A DNA stretch of 64,000 nucleotides, taken from Pohlia nutans. Its lineage: Eukaryota > Streptophyta > Bryopsida > Bryales > Mniaceae. The stretch lies in NCBI GenBank assembly GCA_022496805.1, contig CM040102.1:1054001-1118000 (forward strand), in the 5' to 3' direction. Below are positions 45,010 to 58,100 of this stretch, one piece after another; position 1 is the first letter of the stretch, and every line of letters starts with the position of its first letter. Position numbers and translations under genes: made by a program. The notes beneath the pieces are model-generated. The model was not told the DNA's origin. It made no database searches and saw only the letters and a list, made by a program, of their open reading frames with translations.

Positions 45010-48000
45010 CTATGGCGAAGCCTCAAATGAAGCCGTGGGACTAGAAGATCCGGACATAGACACCTCTATGTCACTACAATCACTACCGGATGCCTCACCA
45101 TCAGACTCAACTGCCTCCTGATCAACAAACTCTAAAACACGAGCAAAAACAAACACGGGACGAGGACTACGATCAGAAATACACTGCTCTGCAAACTGTT
45201 TTGCATTTCCTTCTGCATAAGAGGGTAGTGTGAAGGGTTTAGGGGGACTAGGAAAAAACTCCGGATTAGAGAAGAAAGGTTGGTGAATTGGAGCACTTAG
45301 TCCGCCGCATCTGAAAGCAATAAAAACCATAGTATTAGAAATATTGAAAAATTAACCACGAGAAAAGAACTACAAATCATAATGCAAAGCAATTACATAA
45401 ACCGACTTACTTACTGAATCGAGATTTCTTCACAATCGGCTCCGCTACAATGTCCTCATCGTCCATGTCATCCAAGCCAATAACAACCCTCGGTTGGCGA
45501 GGCATACGTGTCACAGTGGGTCGAATGAGAGGAGCAAGGACCGCATCAAATATAGCCTTGTCCTCCTCTAGCGCTGCGATGTGGCGGTCCACATTGCGGC
45601 AAGCGTGGATAGAGGCGCCTGGAAAAACAATCACAAAGTAGACAAATGTAAACAAACTACAAGGACAAAACTTGAAAGATAGTAGACAATCGTACACAAA
45701 ATAAATGAGAGATAGTAAACAGATGTAATCAATGTACAATGACAAAAATTCAAACATATCATTTAGAATGAGATAGAATTACTAACCAGTCGCGGTAGTG
45801 CAATCCAACACCACGTCGCCTGGGAAAGAACATGTCTCGATCAGCATCTGCATGAACAAGGTAGATTTCTCTCGCGGTCCTCGCCATGGCACCTCCCCGT
45901 TCAACAACTGGTCATCCTTACCCATGTAGTTCTGGAGGATGTCGTCACGTGCAACATCTACTCCGTTACGAAGAAGCGCAGGGACTGGTTGGAATACAAA
46001 AGATGATGGTTCCCAAGTACCCCTGACCCTGATCGCCAAACAAATGCCAAAGCGATTAGTCTGCAAAAGAAAAACACTTACATTAGTTTAGGAAAACATA
46101 TATAAAGTACTTCAAAGAAAATCAATGTCAACATTAGCTTTATAAACAAACTCACCGACAACAACGGATTCGTAGCGGATGTCAGGTGAAGACGGTTCAT
46201 TCCCCACCAGTCCTTCTTCACCTCGAATCCATAGCTCTTGCAGTAACCAAAGATCTTCGATTTTGTAGGTGATCAAAAAGGGTAAATAATAATAAGAGCA
46301 CCATCATCCTGCAGGTGTTGATCTGCAAAATCGAAAACTGGTTGCAAGAATTCTCGAGGTTCGTGGTTCCAATTGGGAACGGTGGAGGCAGGATTGGATA
46401 CGCCTGGGACTGGCAGACCCTCAGGCATATCCACGATTATGAGGTCCACTAATCCCCTGGAATTCAAGGAACCTTTATGCGCCCGGGACTTGTCATTCTT
46501 GTGCTAGAAGACAAAGAATACAATCAATGAAGTTAGTTACAAAAGCAGAGTTTTGGATTTAAACGCATTGATTGATTTAGGCATTAACACATTCCAAACA
46601 AAACTTGAACAATTAAAATACAGACATAGCACTCAACAGTCGTAGTTTCAAAAGCACAATTGAGGATTTAAACACTTTGATTGAATTATACAGGAACACA
46701 TTTCAAATCATACAGGAACAAATTATACACAAACATAGTAATCAATGAATTTACTTGCAAGAGCTCATATTATTAATTACATTGATTGTAGAAAACATTT
46801 GAAATCAAAATTGCACAAACTAAAAAAAAAAAAACTTACTTTCTTCATAAATGTCTTCAAGTCGTCATAAACCAGGGGCAATGGACCAGTTCCAGCTCCA
46901 AGAATCTGGCCCAATGATGTGTTCACTATGAACTCATCATTGGTAAAGTCCTCCACTCGTCCAAGGTCAACCACCACTGGCCCCTAAGAGAGAAAATCAT
47001 AGGGAGAATCACGCTTAGTACCTCGGGTAGGAGTCGATTGTAACTAAGATCCACCGTCCACCGTAGAAGAGGCGCCTGCAGCTTCCTTCTCGTTCTTTGC
47101 AGGTTCAACGGTCTTCTTCTTCCCCTTCTCCTTTTCTGCTGTCTTCTCTGCCGCCTTCTCAATCCTTTCCTTCTCCCTTAAGGCGGCCTTCTCAGCAGCG
47201 TCCTTCACCTTCTGTGCCTTTTTACGATCGGACTCCTCCTGTTTCTTCACCGCCTTCTCTCTGGCTTCGTCATCCTCTACATTTGCAAGCTCAATGATGT
47301 CTTCAGTTGCAATTGCAGCGGCCTCCCGATTTCGCTTGAGCTCCATTTCTTGAATTGGTGTGAAAGATGTGCTGCAATCCAGGTACCAAGCGCCAGAGTT
47401 CAAATGCGCAGTAGTCCACGTACGCAGCTGAGCCGGCGATAACATACAAGCGTTTGAAGACCGGTCCAACCAAGTGTTGAGGAAGACATGGAGATCTTCT
47501 TTAGTGATGGCCTTCTTGGGAAGAAGCTCGAACTTGAAATATCTATAACATTTCAATGTTAGTTCAATATACAAAGAACAATCATACATTGACTTGATAT
47601 GAGTATCATGAAATACAATTCACATTGCATTAAACAACTCCGTGTCAATTGATAACACTCATTCAATTGGATATCAAATTCATGTTGATACTCAATAGAC
47701 AACTCAATAACAAGTTTCAAAGTTCACTTCATAAATTAGAAACATAAAAAAACAATGTAGAAACTGTTTCGAGCACACCTGAAGATTACACGTTTCACAG
47801 CAAGGTCAGAGCCCTTGAATGAAGAGAAATCCTCAGATTTCTTGAAATGATCATGGCCCTTGAAGTAGGAAAGAAATGCATGATCCCAAAGACGAATTCT
47901 CCACTCTTCAATGAACGCACTCAATGATAGTGGCTCAAGGGGAGAGTCCATGGAAATTTTAAGATTATCTGCACGAACCATATCTTCAAACGACTGTACT

Positions 48001-49690
48001 GCCTTCTCCTCAATCTGTAATGTGAAGTATAGTCATCAATCTTGATTAATTAAAATTTTAAAAGGATGATATCAAATAAAAGAAGAAATTCAACATCTTT
48101 ATGAACAAGATTCAAAGCACGAACAATCAAATAGAAGTAGTGAAACATACCCCAGCCCACCAACATGCCTTCACAAGAAAATTTCCCAACTTCTCTTCAT
48201 TTGTAGGTCTAGGTGGAAATCGAACTGCTTCGCGGGTTGCCACGGAAGAATTGAAAAAATTTATCCATTTTACTTTGTGAACGGATGCTACATTCGATGT
48301 TGCGATGAGTTGGAGCTTCTCCAATGTTAGTTTTGGTGTAGAGTTCATCGTCCAATGTCTTTCAATCTACAATGGTATCGTGATATTAATTAGAATTCTA
48401 CTAAGGATTGCAAATCATGTAGTTCAAAAAAATGTAGATGAATGCGTACCTCCATGAGAAACTCATCTCCTAATGCAGGGTTTGCAACTGCAGCCATTTT
48501 GCCCAATTTCATCATCATTTTGGCCGTCTTTTCCTTAATTGCGGCATGCATAGCGGCCGCAATACTTCCAGCAGAGATATCATCAAGATGGGTCTGCTCA
48601 CGATGCAGTCGAGCTGCAACATCTGCCGCAACAGCAATCTCGTGCTATCCATCCAAAACCAAATGCAACATAATTAGAACCATTTATTTCATCAGTGTAA
48701 ATGGAATGTGCATGAACAAACTAAGAACGTACCCGAAACATGAATGCGGTGAACACTTCAAGTGTCAATGAATACCATGGGCGCCTTCCACTCACCATCT
48801 GGCACTTTAAAATCTCAATGGGAGAGAGGAGTTCATTGTACATCTCTAAAGGCATAACCCCATATTTTTTGCCTCTGTACAAGGTGTGAACCAAGCTGGT
48901 CTTTACGTGAGAGTCCTCGGTGTGTCTAAATACAGAGTAAAACAATTCATTAGAATAATTAATCATCAATTCGTAGTTAAAAAATGTTAATGATTCAACA
49001 AGAAATAAATAGGTATTTTATGAGACTCACTTGTTGATGTCATGCATCACTTGCATGACTACACCAATCCGCCCTTTGGTATCAAGAATAATAGCATCAA
49101 CGTGATAGTGCCACGATGGCTCATTTGCATGCAGCCTCTCAATATGGTTCATCCATGCCACACGACCGTGGTTTCCATCACACACGAAAAACATCTTATT
49201 AATAAACTGCTCCATCCCAGGGAAACCACGGAGATACTTGTTGAACTTTTCATTTTCCTCATCCCACAACCGTCCCCACTTTGCTTTGCCCTCCTGTGTG
49301 ACCTCTTGAACCTCACCTTGCTCATTAGTAACAGATACATAAAAAACCGCTGTGCCATCTCGATAACCATGAACAAACTCCTCCTCGAGTTTGATCAAAT
49401 CACATGCAAGGGTAGGCCTCACCATTGGCATACTCACCATCCTACACAATGGGATGTGATGGCGCGAAATGCTAACCGGTTCGAGTCGAAGGTTGGCGAT
49501 AGTAGCAACTGCATTCAACTTCTGCCTACTCCTTATGACATCTTCACTCGTCCCCAGCAATGCTTCATCATCGTCAACCTCATCCGCATCGTTATCCAAA
49601 GTGTCCTCTTCTCCGCTACCCAAGGAAGGTTGAGGACCAGGATCGTCCTCCATCGGACCTTGCTCAGGAGTTTGCAATATCACCTCCTTC
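45010..49690 (-). pseudogene. ParB-like / methyltransferase-like gene D, with nonsense codons
   Basis: The first visible exon (49,690-49,033) has an acidic start, then HHIPLCRMVSMPMVRPTL, an EEEFVHGYRDG strand and FFVCDGNHGRVAWMNHI followed by VDAIILD. This fits a ParB/Srx-type domain by its DGNHR-like signature. Later exons: about 48,930-48,730, 48,650-48,450, 48,360-48,150, 48,015-47,780, 47,540-46,985, 46,965-46,850, 46,500-46,150, 46,060-45,785, 45,620-45,410 and 45,312-45,010. They hold a helical middle, a Lys/Glu-rich coiled-coil, LIIVDMPEGLPVP (motif IV, DMPE), DDGALIIIYP, PWRGPREKS and GDVVLDCTTATG / ACRNVDRHIAALEED (motifs X/I). In-frame stops: TAG at 47,044-47,046, a TAG at about 46,985, and TGA at 46,273-46,275. 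It is broken but shows the full domain plan. Confidence 0.55.
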
Positions 49691-49789
49691 AAAATCAGTA
49701 AACATGCACACTTATTAGACCTTATACTAGAGCCATAGAACGGTTTCAATTAATAGCAAAAATCGAATGAAATAAAAGCACAAGCATAT

Positions 49790-51980
49790 CAATGAGAGCA
49801 ACAATTACACGGACTAGGCAGAAGCACTATGATAGTCACGAGTATTAGCATCACAAGCACGAGCACGGGGGCCAAAGCTAGCATGATGAGTGCCACAGCT
49901 AAGAGTGACATTGCCATGATGTCGACCATATCTACCAAGGAGCAGCGCCAAGAACAGTAGAAATGCTTCAAGGGTTAGAATGACGAATGCCTAGGACACA
50001 AGCGTCACGACCACGACAAAAGAGCATCCAAGTAAAGAGAGTAATACGAGTCCATGCAGAATGAGCGCCACTAGCACGATAAGTCAATCAGATCAAGCGC
50101 CAACATCGCAAGTCCCTGCAGCACGAGTTCGAGGATCCAAACGTGACCCAGGATTACAAGAGCAGCACTCCAATAAAGACCACGTGTGCCAGCGCCAGCA
50201 TCACCATGTAGATCAAACCGAATCCTTCAATCTTGATTATCGGTCCCGAGACCTATTTCTCGGCCATGCGGCTTGATCACTCTGTTCACGGGCTCTACGC
50301 CATGACGGGCCAGCGCCAAGAGCATAGAGGCTAATGCCACGAGGGCCTGCTTCACAGAAGCAGCGCCACGAGTATAAGGGCCAGCGCCACAAGAGGCAGC
50401 GCCACGAGTACAAAAGCCAGCGCCACGAGTACAAAAGCCAACGCCACAATCACGACGGCCAGGATTTTGATCAACAGAAAACCATGAAGTTTGGCAATCG
50501 GTCCCGAGACGTATCTCTCGGCTATACTCCTTGATCACCTCATTTGAGGACTCTGCGCCATGACGGGCCTACGCAACGAGCAATAGGGCTGGCGCCACGA
50601 GGGGCAGCGCCACGAGTAAGAATGCAGCATCACGAGTTAGAATGCAGCACCACGAGATAGAATGCAGCACCACATGTTAGAATGCAGCACCAGGAGTTAG
50701 AATGCAGCACCACGAGTACACAAGCGAGCGCCACGAGAGCCAACGCCATGAGTACAAAACCAGCTCCAGAAAAATCCAGCGCCACGAGTACACAAGCAAG
50801 CGCCACGAGAAGAAACGCCACGAGGGCGAACACCACGAGTACGAAACTAGCGCCACAAGTACGAAACCAGCTGCAGAAGAATCCAGCGCCACGAGTACAC
50901 AAGCGAGCGCCATGAGAGCCAACTCCACGAGTACTAAACCAGCTCCAGAAGAGTACTAATCCAGCCCCACGAGTATACAAGCCAGCGCCACGAGGGCGAA
51001 CACCACCAGTATGAAACTAGCGCCACCAGTACGAAACCAGCGCCACGAGTACAAAAACGAGCGCGGCGAGTACAAGGGCCAGTGCCACAAGAATGAAATC
51101 CAACGCCATATAGGCCAGTGCCACGGGTACAAAAGGCAACGCCCCGACCACGACGGCCAGGATCTAGATCAAACCCCAACCATCAAGCTTGGCAATCGGT
51201 CCCGAGACCTATCCCTCGGAATGCCTCCTTGATCACCAAGACGAGTTTCAGCTCAATCTCTTAAACACGAGCTTACCACCATCAGTACAAGCTCTAGAGA
51301 GGATTATCATGAGAAAACAATGCCAAATCATCATCGTCTAATGGAAAATGCACAAATAGTTGGAACACTGCCAAATCCTAGCAAAACGAGTGTCAATGCG
51401 CTATTTAATGATCTAAGTCTGTTGGGCAACTTTGGCCATCGGTGCCGAGACCCTTTCCTCGGAGCTAGAGGTTGATTACAGAACCTAGCACCCACTCTTA
51501 CGACGAATATTGAAGTTGACAAACAACATGACTGCCACAAGCAAGACCAGTTAGACGCCAATGGCGGGACAAGCTGCTCCACTACGAACATGGCCACCAT
51601 GGCAAAAAGCGAGATCAAACCTACCTAGAGTTATGGCTGTCGGTCCCGAGACCTATCCATCGGAGATACACAATGATCCCGAGCTTAAGCATTTTTGACA
51701 CGCTATCACAAGTATTATTAAGAATTACCAAATCAAGACTACATTTCTAGGACGGTCGGAGCCAGCGTCACGAGCACAAATATCTAAACGAGGACCAACA
51801 TCGACAAGAAGTGCAACATAATGTAGATCAGATGGTACCCAAGGATTTTGGCTCTCAGTCCCGAGTCCTAACTCTCGGAGAATATCCTTGATCACTTAAA
51901 TCATGGGCTTACAGCCAAGGACCAGCGCCTCGAGCACACGAATCGCTACGACGGCCAGCGTTACGAGAGGGCCAGTATCA
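49790..51980 (-). repeat. Degenerate GTACTCGTGGCGCTG array upstream of gene D, with 18-nt hairpins
   Basis: Reverse-complement counterpart of the array at 13,860-16,127. Hairpin modules of 18 nt occur at 50,246-50,263, 50,504-50,521, 51,202-51,219, 51,445-51,462, 51,646-51,663 and 51,861-51,878, for example CCGAGACGTATCTCTCGG. The 14-mer GTCTCGGGACCGAT is shared with the El-3 array, on the gene strand in both. By analogy with E, the array would lie in the large 5' intron of gene D. Peptide frames here are by-products. Confidence 0.65.
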
Positions 51981-52121
51981 TCTCAACTACCTCCAGAATG
52001 GCCTCTGCACGGTAGAATACGTGGTCTTCATTTTTCTGCACAAACAAAAATGAAAATGAGATCAAAGTGATCAAGAAATCATCAAACAAAACTGTATCAA
52101 TTGGAATGATTGAATTCAAAC

Positions 52122-55100
52122 TTACTTATTGAATCGAGATTTCTTCAACACTCGAACGACCGCTGATGGAATAGCGTCTGGATCCTCAGTTGCAGATGAT
52201 GATGCAACGACTGGCGCGGGTTCGGGTTTAGGGACACGTCGCATAGAAAAAAGCAGTCCATCATACAGCTCTTGGTCGTCTTCCAGTGCCACAATGCGGC
52301 ATGCCAACAACAATGCACCTAAAACAAGGCATAGATCAAAAAAACATATAAAAATTAGCCCGAGTAAGTGAAAGAGAAATTGAAACAAATAGAAAGCAAA
52401 AACAAAAAATAGAAGAAATAAAACCCAAGTAATACCGAGAAAGCATGTTAGAAATGTAAACCTGTCATAGCGGTGCAATCCAAGACAACATCGTTGGGGC
52501 GAGAAGAAGCCTCAATCAGCATCTGTAAGAACCGGCTATCCTTCTCACAAGGACCTCGCCAAGGCTTGATTCCATTCATTTTTTGTGAACTCTTGGTGGT
52601 GAAATTCTGTAACATGTCATCATATCCCACATCTAATCCCATAGCCTCAAGCGCTGGAATAGATCGAAATGCAAACCGTGCAGGAGCACCCTCGGGCAAC
52701 ACACAAACCAAGAGGTAAATGCCAAAACGCTGAGTCTGCAACATATAGAACCAAAAGAGTTAGCTAATAGTAATAGCAAAATAATAATGAATTTTTAAAT
52801 ACTAGGTAGTGCACGAGAGTTTACCGTCTTCAGATGGTTGACTGGTGATGCCAAATGGAGTCGATTCATGCAAGTCCAATCCTTGTACAACGTAAAATCC
52901 GTTGCATTACCGTAACCAAGTATGTTAGCCTTTGTTGATTGCCTATATGGATGCACAATGATGATAGCGCCATCATCAACCAAGTAATTGTCTGCAAAAT
53001 CAAAAATGGGATCAAGCCAATCGTCCTCTGCTGCATTCCATGGTGGAATCTGTCCCGGCGGATCCGAGATGGTGGGAACAGGCAGGTTCTCGGGCATGTC
53101 CACAAGAATTAAATCTACACATGGATCCTTGCACGAATGCCCTTTGAATACTTGTGGGCGGTCCGCTTTGTGCTACAAGAAACAAAACATGCACATGTAA
53201 GTAAATTAAAACTGCTAGACAAGCTTCAACAAAATAAATTGAAGTATAAAGAGTCGAAGAAGTATGTCAAACCGCATACCTCATCCAAAAACCTCTGAAG
53301 CTCTTCAAACATCTTTGGAACAGGGTCATCTTCATCCTGTGGAAGAGCAGCTGCAAGTGATGTGTTGAGTACCAACTCGTCGATGTCCTGGTCCTCTCCT
53401 AAGTCCACCACATCACGAATTTGGCCACAAAAGGCCTTGTCTTGCGATTATCATAGCTCCAAGTACCCAGAATCCCTCTTGGTACCCCGCTGCTCCTGGC
53501 TCTGGTGCTGAGATTCTGCATCAACAATACTAGAAGAAGAAGGCTTTGGGACTTCTTGTACCTTTGGATTCTTCTTTTTCTCTTCCTTTTTGGCAATCTT
53601 CTCTGCTTGTTTCTCAATCTTGGCTTGCTCCCGGGCGGCCACCTTCTCTTCATGTTGAGTAATCTTCAACGCCTTCTTCTTGTCTTCAGCCTCAACCTTA
53701 GCAATAAGTTTACGCCGCGCCTCCTCATCAAGCTTCTCCAATTCACCAACCAACAGGGCAGGTGTATCGGCAGTCTCGGCTGAGGATTTGAGATCCTTTT
53801 CCTCTGCATGTACATAACCCAACCCACAGTCCAAATACCAGCCAACCCCCTTGAGATGTGTGCTGGTCCACGTCTTCAACTGTTGTGGTGAGAACATGCA
53901 ATACTCAGAAGAAGGATCCATCCAACTCTCAAAGAACACGGGAAGATCTGTCTTGGCAATTGCCTTCTTCTCCAGTAACTCATGCTTGAAATACCTGTAG
54001 CCATACAATACTGAGCAATTAGTATTATCATTTGATGCAATATTATGTGTAACTTTACAAAAGTAACGGTTTACCTTAAAACCAAGTTAGACAAAAAGCA
54101 AAAATACCTGTAGACTACACGTTTGACCACGAGATCAGAACCCTTGAAGTCCTTGAAGGCAATTGATTTCTTGAAGGCTTCAGCCCCCTTGAAAACATTA
54201 ACAAATGCCTTGTCCCAAATCTTCACTCGCCAATACTCTATGAATTGGGAAAGTGTCCTGGGCTCTGCTGGGACATCCATGTTCAAAGGAACATTGTCTT
54301 TGTGGACAATAGTTTCAAACAACTCCACGGCGCAGTCCTCAATCTACAGAAAATATAGTTATGAAATTGAAACAATAAAATTACAAAGTATGATAGTAGA
54401 GACAGAATGTAAACAAACTAAATCAATATTGATAGAGAAACTCACCCCTCCCCACCAGGCGGCCTTCAGAATAAAGGAATTGAGGTCCACAGCATTAACT
54501 GGCCTCAAAGGAAAACGAACTGCCTCTCGTGTGTGCACAGAGGAGTTCCACCACTTCAGCCATCGGAGCTTGTGGTGAGGAGGACCAACTGTTGTAGCAA
54601 TGATCTGAAGCTTGTCCAAAGTGAGCTCCAACTGCGAGGCATTCATAGTCCAATGCCTCTCAATCTGAAAAAAGAAGTGAAAATCAAACCGTGAGCAACA
54701 GAAATACAAGCAACTTTAAGTAAAAATGAAAGAAATGAATTGATGTATACCTCTTGTAGAAACTCTGGACCGTGCGCTGGATTCGCCACAGCTATCATCT
54801 TCCCTAACTTAACAATCAGTTTTGAAGTCCTTTCCTTGATGTCCATCTTCATAGCAGCCGCAATGCCTTCCCGAGTCACATCTTCTGGTTTGGTCTCTTC
54901 ACGATAAACAAGCACAGCTAAGTCACCAGCAGCAGCAATGTCTTGCTGAAACAAGGTCCCAAAGAAAAGGATATTAGAGGTACAGATTTTAATACTAAAA
55001 TGCACACATTCACGAGAACAAAAAATGCAGTAGAGGAGTGAAAGCAGAAATATTACCCTAAACATGAGAGAAGTAAAAACGTCCTGTTGTAAATTTGTCC

Positions 55101-58100
55101 ATCCTCTCTTCACGGAATTACGACATCTTTCCATTTCCTCGGGGCTCAGTAGCTCTGAGAAATAACTGAGCGGCATTGACCCAAACTTCCGAACCTGATA
55201 GAGCTGATGAACAAGATTTGTCTTGACGTGGGAATACTCTGTTTGCCTAAAGGTCATGAACCACATCAATCATAATTAGAAGACGTATATAATCAAAATC
55301 TAGTAAACTTTGAAATTTGAAAGAAAGGATTATTGAAGGAAAACGTTTACTCACTTGTTTATGTCATTCATGACGGTCATGAGAACACCAAGTTGACCCT
55401 TGGTATCCAAGATGATTGTGTCCACGGAGTAATGCCAAGATGGAACGTCATTGTAGAGTCTAGTAATATGGTTCATCCAAGCTATACGACGGTGATTTCC
55501 ATCGCATATGAAGAACATATTCCCTTTCAAGAAACGTAATGAATCCTAAGAATCAAGATATTGATCAAATTTCTCGCTCTCAGAGTGCCAAATTGGTCCC
55601 CAATCACTACGGTCTTTGGATGACACGTGCTCCCCTTCACCTTGCTCGTTTGTTAGGGAGACATAAAAAACACAAGCACCTTCACGATAGCCATGGACGA
55701 ATTCCTGCTCAAGCTTGACAAGACCACTTTGCAGAGTGGGCCTTACCATCGGCATGACAACAAGCCTGCACAAAGGAATGTTGTGGCGAGAAATATTATG
55801 CGGTTGCAAACGTAGGGATGCAAGTGCTGCAACGGTGTTGATCTTCTGTGATCGCCGAATGTCATCCTCATTCAAACCATCCACAATGGCGATGATTGGA
55901 GATTCTTCCTCCTCATCATCATCCTCAACTTCAATCAGGGGTTGAGGGGTCTCAACAATCTCGTTTGCAGTATCATACTCCAGCTGAGGAACCTATAAAA
56001 GAGGAATTGAGAAGAACATGAATAAAGAGCCAAAAATCTAGATGGACGACTGAACCTGTGTCTTCCTTACATGAGACACAAGATCCTTTTGACAAGGTGT
56101 GGGAAATTTGCACTCCCCACAGGACTTAAACATGTGACGTGACGAGCCATCAGAGACCCTCGAGACAAGACATTGGCCCCAACGCAAAACCCTGGCCCCA
56201 TAGATGTGGAGAATTTTGAGAATAGTTTTGTGAATAGTTCGAGAATTTTGCCCTACCATCTCACACCCCAGCTCGTCACGTGACGAGTACTAATTGTGAA
56301 CCCTGGCCCTCGGAGATAGACCTCGGCCAAGACGCCTCACCCACGCCCCAGCACGCTCGAGAATTTCGCCCTCCCCAACTCACCCCAGCTCGTACGTGAC
56401 GAGTACACATTGTGAAACCTGGCCCTGGGATATAGGCCTCGGCCACAACGCCTCACCCACGACCCCAGCGAGTTCGAGAATTTTACCCTCCCCACTCACA
56501 CCCAAGCTCGTACGTGACGAGTACTAATTGTGATCCTTGGACCCTGGAATATAGGCCTCGGCCACGACGCCTCACCCACATCCCAGCAAGTTCGAGAATT
56601 TTCCCCTCCACACTCACCTTGTACTCGTCACGTGACGAGTACACATTGTGAACCCTGGCCCTGGGATATAGGCCTCGGCCACGACGCCTCACCCACGCCC
56701 CCAGCGAGTTCGAGAATTTTCCCCTCACCACTCACCCCTGCTCGTCGGGTGACGAGTACTAATTGTCATCCTTGGACCCTGGGATATAGGCCTCGGCCAC
56801 GACGCCTCACCCATGCCCCAGCGAGTTCGAGAATTTTATCCTCCCCACTCACATAGTACTCGTCACGTGACGAGTACTCATTGTGATTCTTGGACCCTGG
56901 GATATAGGCCTCGGCCACGACGCCTCACCCACGCCCCAGCAAGTTCGAGAATTTTGCCCTCCCAACTCACACCCCAAATCGTACATAACGAGTACTCATT
57001 GTGATTCTTGGACCCTGGGATATAGGCCTTGGCCACGACGCCTCACCCATAACCCAGCGAGTTCGAGAATTTTGCCCTCCCCACTCACATAGTACTCGTC
57101 ACATGATGAGTACTCATTGTGATTCTTGGACCCTGGGATGTAGGCCTCGGCCACGACGCCTCACCCACGCCCCAGCAAGTTCGAGAATTTCGCCCTCCCC
57201 TCTCACACCCCAGCTCGTACATGACGAGTACTCATTGTGATTCTTGGACCCTGGGATATAGGCCTCGGCCACGACGCCTCACCCACGCCCAGCAAGTTCG
57301 AGAATTTCGCCCTCCCCACTCACACCTCTGCTCGTACATGACGAGTACTCATTGTGATTCTTGGACCCTGGGATATTGGCCTCGGCCACGACGCCTCACC
57401 CACGCCCCAGCAAGTTCGAGAATTTCGCCCTCCCCTCTCACACCCCAAATCGTACATGACGAGTACTCATTGTGATTCTTGGACCCTAGGATATAGGCCT
57501 CGGCCACGACGCCTCACCCACGCCCCAGCAAGTTTGAGAATTTCGCCCTCCCTAACTCATCCCAACTCGTACATGACGAGTACTCATTGTGATTCTTGGA
57601 CACAGGGATATAGGCCTCGGCCACAACGCCTCACCCACGCCCCAGCAAGTTCGAGAATTTCGCCCTCCCTAACTCACCCTAGCTCGTACGTGACGAGTAC
57701 ACATTGTGAAACCTGGACCGTGGGATATAGGCCTCGGCCGCGACGCCTCACCCACGCCCCAGCAAGTTCGAGAATTTTGCCCTCCCCTCTCACACCCCAA
57801 TCGTACATGTAGAGTACTCATTGTGATTCTTGGACCCTGGGATATAGGCCTCGGCCACGACGCCTCACCCACGCCCCAGCAAGTTTGAGAATTTCGCCCT
57901 CCCTAACTCACCCTAGCTCGTACGTGACGAGTACACATTGTGAAACCTGGACCGTGGGATATAGGCCTCGGCCGCGACGCCTCACCCACGCCCCAGCAAG
58001 TTCGAGAATTTCGCCCTCCCCTCTCACACCCCAAATTGTACATGACGAATACTCATTGTGATTCTTGGACCCTGGGATATAGGCCTCGGCCACGACGCCT

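Larger units (their letters stand above)
44398..52000 (-). mobile_element. El-D: MTase-side part of an element, fused to El-E
   Basis: It starts CGGGCGT plus GCTAGCATGTGAGC, differing at only two of 21 bases from the El-A end, then GTGAGCCT-type repeats and acctatgaccgtggg. Gene D and the GCTCGT array follow. No X, Y or transposase belonging to D is seen before gene E begins near 52.0 kb, and gene E lacks its last exon and TIR. A deletion between two tandem elements explains this best. The right border is approximate. Confidence 0.5.
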
